DNA of 19,100 nt from CAKSST01 sp045535505. GTDB taxonomy: Bacteria; Bacillota; Clostridia; Oscillospirales; Acutalibacteraceae. Made by a program: the position numbers and the translations under genes. The DNA is taken from contig JAZSLU010000046.1 in the NCBI GenBank assembly GCA_045535505.1, positions 1-19,100 of the forward strand, written 5' to 3'. The stretch's first letter is position 1. Each line of letters starts with the position of its first letter. Below are positions 7,274-13,439 of the stretch, piece by piece. The notes below the pieces were generated by a model, which ran no database searches, was not told the DNA's origin, and saw only the letters and a list, made by a program, of their open reading frames with translations.

Positions 7274-7817
7274 CAATAAATTGAAGACGATAAAAAGGTT
7301 TATTGGCACCAAAAAGGGAGCTTACGTTATGCTTTGCGTTGGCCTTTTGGGGATTTTGCTTATTGCTTTTTGTGGTTCTAAAGAGAAAGAACAGAAGGTT
7401 GATGTTGAACAAAAAATGACAAATGAGCAATATTGTACTTTAGTTGAACAAAAGGTGTGCCAAATTGTGAAGGCGGTTTCTAAAGATAAAAATCCCACTG
7501 TTACGGTAACGCTTGATACAGGAATTAAGTACATATATGCTGATGAAACAAAGACCGACAGCGAGAACAACGAAGATGTTAATGGTGGCAGCACCAAAAT
7601 TCAAAGCAATGATAAAAAAGAGAACAAGCACGTTATTATTGAAGACTCTAATGGGTCGCAACAAGCATTAGTTGTTACCGAATATATGCCCACTATACGC
7701 GGTGTTACCGTGATATGTGAGGGCGGCAATATACAAAGTATAGCGCAACAAATTGAAAGTGCAGTTATGACGGCACTTGATATAACGGCCAAGCGGGTTT
7801 TTGTTACGGGCAAATAA
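7263..7817 (+). CDS. spoIIIAG: Stage III sporulation protein AG
   Basis: This 184-residue protein has a short basic cytoplasmic N terminus, one membrane helix (about 19-38) and an extracytoplasmic ring-building domain ending in the signature TEYMPTIRGVTVICEGG, followed by QQIESAVMTALDI. SpoIIIAG is known to form a large ring in the intermembrane space. The middle (about 100-130) carries an acidic and asparagine-rich insertion, as seen in other family members. AAGAGG (7248-7253) lies 9 nt before the ATG at 7263. An ATG at 7257 would leave only 3 nt, and longer in-frame starts lie within spoIIIAF. Confidence 0.93.
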   Translation: MKNNNKLKTIKRFIGTKKGAYVMLCVGLLGILLIAFCGSKEKEQKVDVEQKMTNEQYCTLVEQKVCQIVKAVSKDKNPTVTVTLDTGIKYIYADETKTDSENNEDVNGGSTKIQSNDKKENKHVIIEDSNGSQQALVVTEYMPTIRGVTVICEGGNIQSIAQQIESAVMTALDITAKRVFVTGK

Positions 7818-7843
7818 ATTAAAGTTTTGATAGGAGTATTTTT

Positions 7844-8398
7844 ATGAAAAAGGGTAAGATTTTTGGTAAAAGACATATCACGCTCGCAGTTATGGTGTTG
7901 GCGCTTGCGGCAGCGGTGTGGTTTAATATGGAATATTCTGTGTCGGGTATAGGCACTAATAAAGAAAGTGAAAAATATTTAGGTCAAGCCGAGTTTGTTT
8001 CGGGTGATGCTGTTGAGTCGGCTGTTCAAACCGGAACCAAAGCCGAGCAGGAGGACTATTTTTCGACCGCCAAAACACAGCGAGAAAACTCAAGAAAAAA
8101 TCAGCTTGAAATGATTGAAGAAACTTTGAATGATGCAACCCTTTCAGACGAGGTGAAAAAAGAAGCCGTTTCACGCAAAAATGAAATAACTGCACAAATG
8201 GAAAGTGAAACGGCCATTGAAACATTGCTTTCGGCAAAAGGTTTTGAAAAGGTTGTTGCGGTTATAAGTGATAGCAATATTAATGTTGTGGTAAAAAAAG
8301 AGGAGTTAAGCAATGCCGAAACCTTACAAATTCAAGATGTTGTTTTATCGCAAACTGCCTTTGATTTAGAAAATGTAAAAATTGTTACAATAAAATAG
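7844..8398 (+). CDS. spoIIIAH: Stage III sporulation protein AH, mother-cell channel ring protein
   Basis: This 184-residue protein has one N-terminal membrane helix (about 11-28), a charged linker, and a C-terminal YscJ/FliF-like ring domain. The ring domain runs from about residue 88 and contains IETLLSAKGFEKVVAVISDSN followed by INVVVKKEELSNAE. In known systems this domain binds the forespore protein SpoIIQ across the intermembrane space; no spoIIQ lies in this window. The start is clear: AGGAG (7832-7836) stands 7 nt upstream. It is the last gene of the operon, and no hairpin terminator separates it from the promoter of asp23, so spoIIIA transcripts may run on. Confidence 0.94.
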   Translation: MKKGKIFGKRHITLAVMVLALAAAVWFNMEYSVSGIGTNKESEKYLGQAEFVSGDAVESAVQTGTKAEQEDYFSTAKTQRENSRKNQLEMIEETLNDATLSDEVKKEAVSRKNEITAQMESETAIETLLSAKGFEKVVAVISDSNINVVVKKEELSNAETLQIQDVVLSQTAFDLENVKIVTIK

Positions 8399-8426
8399 TT
8401 GTGTTATTTAAAAAATATGGTATAAT
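8399..8426 (+). promoter_or_regulatory. Extended -10 SigA promoter of asp23
   Basis: A perfect TATAAT (8421-8426) is preceded by TGG, giving an extended -10. A weak -35, TTGTGT (8399-8404), lies 16 bp upstream and directly abuts the spoIIIAH stop codon. The predicted start near 8433 leaves a leader of about 28 nt with a strong ribosome binding site. It allows vegetative asp23 expression apart from the sporulation operon. Confidence 0.7.
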
Positions 8427-8460
8427 AAGATTACAAAAACAAAAAGGGGAGGATTATCCC

Positions 8461-8808
8461 ATGGAAAATAACACAAGCACACTTGCGATTAATGAAGACG
8501 TTATTGCTAAAATGGCACAGATTGCCGCTTTAGAGGTTGAGGGTGTTGAGGCATTGGCTTCGGTTGCTCTTAAAATGAACAAAATTAAAAAAATGATTAA
8601 AACAGGCACTAACATAAAAGGTGTTTTTGTTTCTATTGATTCTGGTGTTATTAATCTTGATGTATATATTAAGGTTAAAGCCGGTATGCCTATAAAGAAA
8701 ATTGCTGAGGACGTTCAGCATAGCGTAAAAGAAAAAATTCAGAGTATGACCGGCAGTGCAGTATCATCTGTTAATGTTGTTATTGCAGATGTTGGTGCAA
8801 CAGTTTAA
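8461..8808 (+). CDS. Asp23/Gls24 family envelope stress response protein (YqhY-like)
   Basis: This 115-residue protein has the Asp23 core. It begins STLAINEDVIAKMAQIAALEVEGVEAL and continues with GVFVSIDSGVINLDVYIKVKAGMPIKKIAEDVQHSVKEKIQSMTG and SSVNVVIADV. The family is linked to envelope stress and, for YqhY, to acetyl-CoA carboxylase regulation in Bacillus, but the exact role here is unknown. The frame is open from 8401, but those bases hold the promoter and the ribosome binding site GGAGG (8448-8452), 8 nt before the ATG at 8461. Position after spoIIIAH is conserved in many Firmicutes, where nusB usually follows. Here a terminator follows instead. Confidence 0.93.
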   Translation: MENNTSTLAINEDVIAKMAQIAALEVEGVEALASVALKMNKIKKMIKTGTNIKGVFVSIDSGVINLDVYIKVKAGMPIKKIAEDVQHSVKEKIQSMTGSAVSSVNVVIADVGATV

Positions 8809-8840
8809 ACGTTTTTAAAACAAGTTTAATATAAAAATTA

Positions 8841-8873
8841 AAAGCCGACGGCTATACTGCCGTCGGCTTTTTT
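8841..8873 (+). terminator. Intrinsic terminator of asp23 and the spoIIIA read-through
   Basis: AAAGCCGACGGC (8841-8852) pairs perfectly with GCCGTCGGCTTT (8859-8870) around a 6-nt loop, and the T-run 8868-8873 follows. The GC-rich core in an AT-rich background makes it one of the clearest terminators in the window. Confidence 0.95.
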
Positions 8874-8907
8874 GTAAAAATTTGTATATATAAATAGGTG
8901 TTAACGC

Positions 8908-8937
8908 TTGACTAAACAACAAGATATAGTGTATAAT
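8908..8937 (+). promoter_or_regulatory. SigA promoter of the topoisomerase operon
   Basis: TTGACT (8908-8913), an 18-bp spacer and a perfect TATAAT (8932-8937). The start site would be near 8944, giving a leader of about 40 nt that carries AAGGAG (8967-8972), 10 nt before the ATG. Confidence 0.8.
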
Positions 8938-8982
8938 TACTTTGTATTTGTATAACTTTTAACTCCAAGGAGATTAAGATTA

Positions 8983-10959
8983 ATGGCCGCTAAAAAAGAG
9001 TATGGTAACGAAAGCATTAAACAGCTTAAAGGACCTGACAGGGTACGCAAACGTCCTGCAGTTATTTTTGGTTCTGACGGCATAGAGGGATGCGAACATT
9101 CCGTATTTGAAATTATTTCTAACTCGGTTGACGAAGCAAGAGAAGGTTACGGCAAAAAGATTATTGTAACACGTTTTGAGGATGGCTCGATAGAGGTTAA
9201 AGACTTTGGCCGCGGTGCGCCTGTTGATTACAACCAAAACGAAAAGTGTTTTAACTGGGAATTGCTTTATTGTGAGTTGTATGCCGGTGGTAAATATGGT
9301 GCTGACGGTGATAACTATGAATTCTCTATTGGTCTTAATGGCTTAGGTCTTTGCGCGACACAATATTCTTCTGAATATATGGATGTTGAGATTAAGCGCG
9401 ACGGTTATATTTATAATTTACATTTTGAAAAAGGTTTTAACAAAGGCGGTCTTAAAAAGACTGAGTACGAGGGGAAAGAAACAGGAACTTGTACAAGGTG
9501 GAAACCCGATATTGATGTTTTTACCGACATTAACATTCCAGTTGAATATTATCTTGATGTTTTGAAAAGACAAGCAGTTGTTAATAACGGCTTAAAGATT
9601 GTTTTTAAAAATCAAGTTGGTGCTCGCTTTGAAACGACCGAGTTTTATTATCAAAACGGCATACAGGATTATTTGGCAGAATATCTTGGAACCGAGTCGC
9701 TTTGTGAACCGCAGTTTTGGCAGACCGAGCGTGTTGGGCGCGACCGAGAGGACAAGCCTGAATATAAACTTAAAATTAATGCTTGTGTTTCATTTTCTGT
9801 TACCAAACAAAAAATTGAGTATTATCACAACTCGAGTTGGCTTGAATATGGCGGTGCGCCTGAAAAGGCGGTCAGAAGTGCTTTTGTTTCTCAGATTGAT
9901 GCTTATGCAAAGCAGAATAATAAATATCAAAAAAATGAAAGTAAGATTTCGTTTTCGGATGTTGAAGAATGTCTGGATATTGTTATTTCTTCTTTTTCTA
10001 CACAAACTTCTTACGAAAACCAAACAAAAAAAGCGGTTACGAATAAGTTTATTTATGAAGCGACAGCAGATTTTTTGCGCCGTCAGTTAGAGGTTTATTT
10101 TATCGAAAACAAAGAATCGGCCGAGAAAATTGTTAACCAAGTGCTTATAAACAAGCGCAGCCGTGAGCGAAGCGAAAAAGAACGTCTTTCAATCAAGAAA
10201 ACCCTGCAAAGCAGCAACAGCATGGTTGACAGAGTGCAAAAGTTTGTTGATTGCAGAAGTAAAGACGTTGCAGAACGCGAAATTTTTATAGTTGAGGGTG
10301 ACTCGGCTTTAGGCTCTTGTAAACTTGCGCGTGACCCTAATTTTCAGGCTATTATGCCTGTAAGAGGTAAAATTCTCAACTGTCTTAAGGCAGAATATGA
10401 AAAGGTGTTCAAAAGCGAAATTATTACAGACCTGCTTAAAGTTCTTGGTTGTGGCGTTGAGGTTAAGAGCAAGGCCAACAAAAATTTGTCCAACTTTAAT
10501 ATTGATAACCTTCGTTGGAACAAGATTATAATTTGTACCGATGCCGATGTTGACGGTTTCCATATAAGAGCGCTTATACTTACAATGATATATCGTCTTA
10601 TGCCAACCCTTATTACTGCCGGCAAGGTGTACATTGCAGAAACTCCGCTTTATGAAATTACCACTAAAGATATGACATATTTCGCTTATGACGAATCAGA
10701 AAAAAGCGAGATTATGGAAAAAATCGGTGATAAGAAATATACCATTCAGCGTTCAAAGGGTCTTGGCGAAAACCAACCCGATATGATGAACCTGACAACA
10801 ATGAATCCTGCCACAAGGCGACTTATAAAGGTTATGCCTGATGATGCTAACCGTACGGCCGATATGTTTGAGTTGTTGCTTGGTGATAATCTGCAGGGAA
10901 GAAAAGAATTTATTTCGGAAAATGGATATCGTTATCTTGATGAGGCTGATATCAGCTAA
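8983..10959 (+). CDS. parE: Type IIA DNA topoisomerase, ATPase/Toprim subunit (divergent ParE/GyrB-like)
   Basis: This 658-residue subunit has a GHKL ATPase domain with E43 (VFEIISNSVDEA, the general base), N47, D74 in KDFGRGAP, and an ATP-lid glycine motif GLNGLG (117-122). The transducer domain follows. The Toprim domain has E438-GDSALG and D520-A-D522-V-D524-G, and later KGLGENQPDMM. All catalytic positions are present. Several near-invariant neighbours differ from typical GyrB/ParE: DFGRGAP rather than D[DN]GRGIP, IGLNGLG rather than GGLHGVG, and DSALG rather than DSAGG. The protein works with the downstream subunit to pass one DNA duplex through another. A second gyrase/topo IV pair of this kind is common in Clostridia, so parE is the likelier name, but assignment as gyrase or topo IV is not settled by sequence alone. 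Confidence 0.88.
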   Translation: MAAKKEYGNESIKQLKGPDRVRKRPAVIFGSDGIEGCEHSVFEIISNSVDEAREGYGKKIIVTRFEDGSIEVKDFGRGAPVDYNQNEKCFNWELLYCELYAGGKYGADGDNYEFSIGLNGLGLCATQYSSEYMDVEIKRDGYIYNLHFEKGFNKGGLKKTEYEGKETGTCTRWKPDIDVFTDINIPVEYYLDVLKRQAVVNNGLKIVFKNQVGARFETTEFYYQNGIQDYLAEYLGTESLCEPQFWQTERVGRDREDKPEYKLKINACVSFSVTKQKIEYYHNSSWLEYGGAPEKAVRSAFVSQIDAYAKQNNKYQKNESKISFSDVEECLDIVISSFSTQTSYENQTKKAVTNKFIYEATADFLRRQLEVYFIENKESAEKIVNQVLINKRSRERSEKERLSIKKTLQSSNSMVDRVQKFVDCRSKDVAEREIFIVEGDSALGSCKLARDPNFQAIMPVRGKILNCLKAEYEKVFKSEIITDLLKVLGCGVEVKSKANKNLSNFNIDNLRWNKIIICTDADVDGFHIRALILTMIYRLMPTLITAGKVYIAETPLYEITTKDMTYFAYDESEKSEIMEKIGDKKYTIQRSKGLGENQPDMMNLTTMNPATRRLIKVMPDDANRTADMFELLLGDNLQGRKEFISENGYRYLDEADIS

Positions 10960-10983
10960 ATTAACAAACAAAGGATGTAAATA

Positions 10984-13227
10984 ATGGCACCCAGAAAGAA
11001 AAAACAGACAACCGAGATGGCGGTTGTAAATACTGATAAAACCTATATAGCAGGTGCGGGTCTTACTGTTGAACAGCCTATTGTGGCAACGGTCGAAAGC
11101 AATTTTATGCCTTATGCCATGAGTATTATTGTGTCCAGAGCTATACCTGAGATTGATGGGTTTAAGCCTTCTCATCGCAAACTGCTTTACACAATGCATA
11201 TGATGGGATTGCTTAACGGTGGAACTATAAAATCTGCAAACATTGTGGGCAGAACAATGCAACTTAATCCTCACGGTGATGCGGCAATTTATGAAACAAT
11301 GGTACGCCTTTCGGAAGGCTATGAAGCGTTGTTGCATCCTTATGTTGCATCAAAAGGCTCTTTTGGTAAAGCTTATTCGAGAGATATGGCTTATGCGGCT
11401 TCTCGTTATACTGAGGCAAAGCTTGCGCCTATTGCTACAGAACTTTTTGCAGATATTGACAAAGATACGGTTGATTTTGTTGATAACTATGATGCAACGC
11501 TTAAAGAACCTACACTTTTTCCTGTAACCTTCCCATCGGTGCTTGTTAACGCTAATATGGGTATTGCTGCCGGTATGGCGAGTTCGATTTGTCCTTTTAA
11601 CCTTACTGAAGTTTGCAACACTGCAATCGAGTTTATAAAAGACGAAACAATTAATATTGCAGACACTTTATTAGCGCCTGATTTTCCTGTTGGCGGCGAA
11701 CTTATCTACAGCAGAAGTGATATGGAAGAAATATATCGCACCGGTCGTGGCGGTTTTAAAGTTAGAGGTGTATATACTTATGACAAATCGGCTAACTGCA
11801 TTGATATAACCGAAATTCCGCCTACTACTACGAGCGAGGCAATAATTGAAAAGGTTGTTGAGCTTGTAAAGGCAAAAAAAATTACTGAAATTAATGACAT
11901 ACGTGATGAAACAGGTATCCGTGGTCTTAAAATTACCATTGACTTAAAGCGTGGCGTTGACCCCGACAAGTTGATGAAAAAGCTCTTTAAAATGACATCG
12001 TTGCAAGACAGTTTTTCTTGCAACTTTAATATCCTTGTTGCAGGTGTGCCCAGAGTGATGGGTGTTGCGGAAATTTTGAGTGAGTGGGTTGCTTTTAGAA
12101 GCGAATGCGTAAGACGCAGAGTTTATTTTGAACTTACCAAGGCTAAGAATCGCTTACACTTGTTAAAGGGTTTGCAAAAAATATTGCTTGATATTGATAA
12201 AGCCATAAAGATTGTAAGAGAGACCGAAGAGGAAAAAGAGGTTGTTCCCAATCTTATGATTGGCTTTGGCATTGACGAGGTTCAAGCTGAATATGTAGCA
12301 GAAATTAAGTTGCGCCATTTAAATCGCGAATATATTTTAAAGCGTACCGAAGATATTGAAAAACTTGAGCAAAGCATTGCAGAGATGGAAGAAATTCTTT
12401 CGAGCAGGAGCCGAGTTAAAAAAATTATTATCGGTGAACTTAAAGATGTTATAAGCAAATATGGCAAAGAAAGAAGAACAAAAATAGTAACGGCAGATAT
12501 TGAGGCTGATGAGGCTGAAGAAGTTATTGTTGATACATCACCTGTCGAGTTGTTCTTTACGAAAGATGGATATTTTAAAAAGATTACACCACAGTCGTTG
12601 CGTATGAGCGGTGAGCAAAAGCTTAAAGAGGGTGACCAAATTACTCAAACCGTAAGCGCAACCAATGCTCACGAATTATTGTTTTTTACTGACAAGTGTC
12701 AGGTTTATAAATCGCGTGCTGTTGAGTTTTCTGATTCCAAGGCAAGTGTTTTGGGCGAGTATATACCCTCTGTTCTTGAGTTTGACGAGGATGAAAGTAC
12801 GGTTTGCATGATATGTACTACCGATTATAAAGGCTATTTGTTGTTTGTGTTTGAAAACGGTAGGGTGGCAAAGGTTCCTCTTTCGGCTTATCAAACCAAG
12901 ACCAAACGTAAAAAACTTATTAACGCTTATTGCGAAAAATTTAAACTTCACGCTGTGATACACGTTGAAGAAGAAACTGATATTATAATGCGTTCTACAA
13001 ATGGCAGGATATTGTTGTTTAACAGCGGTGCATTGGCTGCAAAAACAACAAAAAACAACAGTGGTGTAGCTGTTATGACTCAAAAGAAGGGACAGCGTGT
13101 TTTCTCGGCGGATATATATAAAGAGGGCGAACTCGTTACACCTCACCGCCACAGAGCACGGAATTTGCCCGCTGCGGGCAGTATGCCGTCTTCTGATGAG
13201 CAAAAAGCCGAACAACTTTCAATATAA
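10984..13227 (+). CDS. parC: Type IIA DNA topoisomerase, DNA-cleaving subunit (divergent ParC/GyrA-like)
   Basis: This 747-residue subunit has an N-terminal extension of about 30 residues, then the winged-helix/tower breakage-reunion domain. The active-site tyrosine is Y142 (AASRYTEAKL), preceded by GFKPSHRKLLYTM and PHGDAAIYETMVRL. In the quinolone-contact helix the usual serine is A100 and the acidic residue is E104. The coiled-coil and gate (about 390-510) are followed by a C-terminal domain (about 518-725) of perhaps four or five beta-pinwheel blades with no visible GyrA-box (Q-R-R-G-G-[KR]-G), which favours a topo IV-like role over supercoiling. AAAGGA (10970-10975) lies 8 nt before the ATG and 24 bp separate it from parE, so the two form an operon. 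The last 28 residues (from PHRHRARN) look unlike the rest and coincide with a GC-richer patch. Confidence 0.88.
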   Translation: MAPRKKKQTTEMAVVNTDKTYIAGAGLTVEQPIVATVESNFMPYAMSIIVSRAIPEIDGFKPSHRKLLYTMHMMGLLNGGTIKSANIVGRTMQLNPHGDAAIYETMVRLSEGYEALLHPYVASKGSFGKAYSRDMAYAASRYTEAKLAPIATELFADIDKDTVDFVDNYDATLKEPTLFPVTFPSVLVNANMGIAAGMASSICPFNLTEVCNTAIEFIKDETINIADTLLAPDFPVGGELIYSRSDMEEIYRTGRGGFKVRGVYTYDKSANCIDITEIPPTTTSEAIIEKVVELVKAKKITEINDIRDETGIRGLKITIDLKRGVDPDKLMKKLFKMTSLQDSFSCNFNILVAGVPRVMGVAEILSEWVAFRSECVRRRVYFELTKAKNRLHLLKGLQKILLDIDKAIKIVRETEEEKEVVPNLMIGFGIDEVQAEYVAEIKLRHLNREYILKRTEDIEKLEQSIAEMEEILSSRSRVKKIIIGELKDVISKYGKERRTKIVTADIEADEAEEVIVDTSPVELFFTKDGYFKKITPQSLRMSGEQKLKEGDQITQTVSATNAHELLFFTDKCQVYKSRAVEFSDSKASVLGEYIPSVLEFDEDESTVCMICTTDYKGYLLFVFENGRVAKVPLSAYQTKTKRKKLINAYCEKFKLHAVIHVEEETDIIMRSTNGRILLFNSGALAAKTTKNNSGVAVMTQKKGQRVFSADIYKEGELVTPHRHRARNLPAAGSMPSSDEQKAEQLSI

Positions 13228-13281
13228 AAAAACCGCTTGCTTTAAAACGTTCACCTATATTTAGGAAAACAAAGCAAGCGG
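13226..13281 (-). terminator. Minus-strand-oriented hairpin with U-run in the parC-valS gap
   Basis: CCGCTTGCTTT (13233-13243) is the exact inverted complement of AAAGCAAGCGG (13271-13281), with a 27-nt loop. The A7 run at 13226-13232 makes a U7 tail directly after the stem on the minus strand. The plus strand has no T-run after the stem. By structure it is therefore a terminator for a leftward transcript, although no recognised minus-strand gene lies to its right. It might instead be part of a repeat. Confidence 0.5.
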
Positions 13282-13372
13282 ATGTCCGTCCTTCACAAAC
13301 GCAAGCATAAAATTTCTTTCGGACTGACAGTATTAATTTCCCCTTTATACATTTTATTAAACAAGGAATTAT

Positions 13373-13401
13373 TTGACATTTTTGCTGCATTGTTATATTA
13401 T
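13373..13401 (+). promoter_or_regulatory. SigA promoter of valS
   Basis: A perfect TTGACA (13373-13378), a 17-bp spacer and TATTAT (13396-13401). The start would be near 13408, giving a leader of about 32 nt. That is too short for a T-box riboswitch, and no T-box sequence is visible. Confidence 0.85.
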
Positions 13402-13439
13402 TATGTTTGTTGCAAAAATTCCACAATCGGAGGCAAATT

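Noticed and set aside
8401..8460. 20-codon N-terminal extension of the Asp23 protein
   Set aside because: These bases hold the extended -10 promoter and the ribosome binding site of the ATG at 8461, and the extension does not resemble the family N terminus.
9599..10090. Plus-strand 163-codon frame inside parE
   Set aside because: It is an out-of-frame shadow of the parE coding region, rich in leucine, lysine and arginine, with no domain and no ribosome binding site.
10753..11337. Minus-strand 194-codon frame across the parE-parC junction
   Set aside because: It is antisense to two genes with intact catalytic motifs and shows no family features.
13228..13439. T-box riboswitch before valS
   Set aside because: valS often has one in Firmicutes, but no GGGTGG-type T-box sequence or specifier stem is visible, and the promoter at 13373-13401 leaves only about 32 nt of leader.
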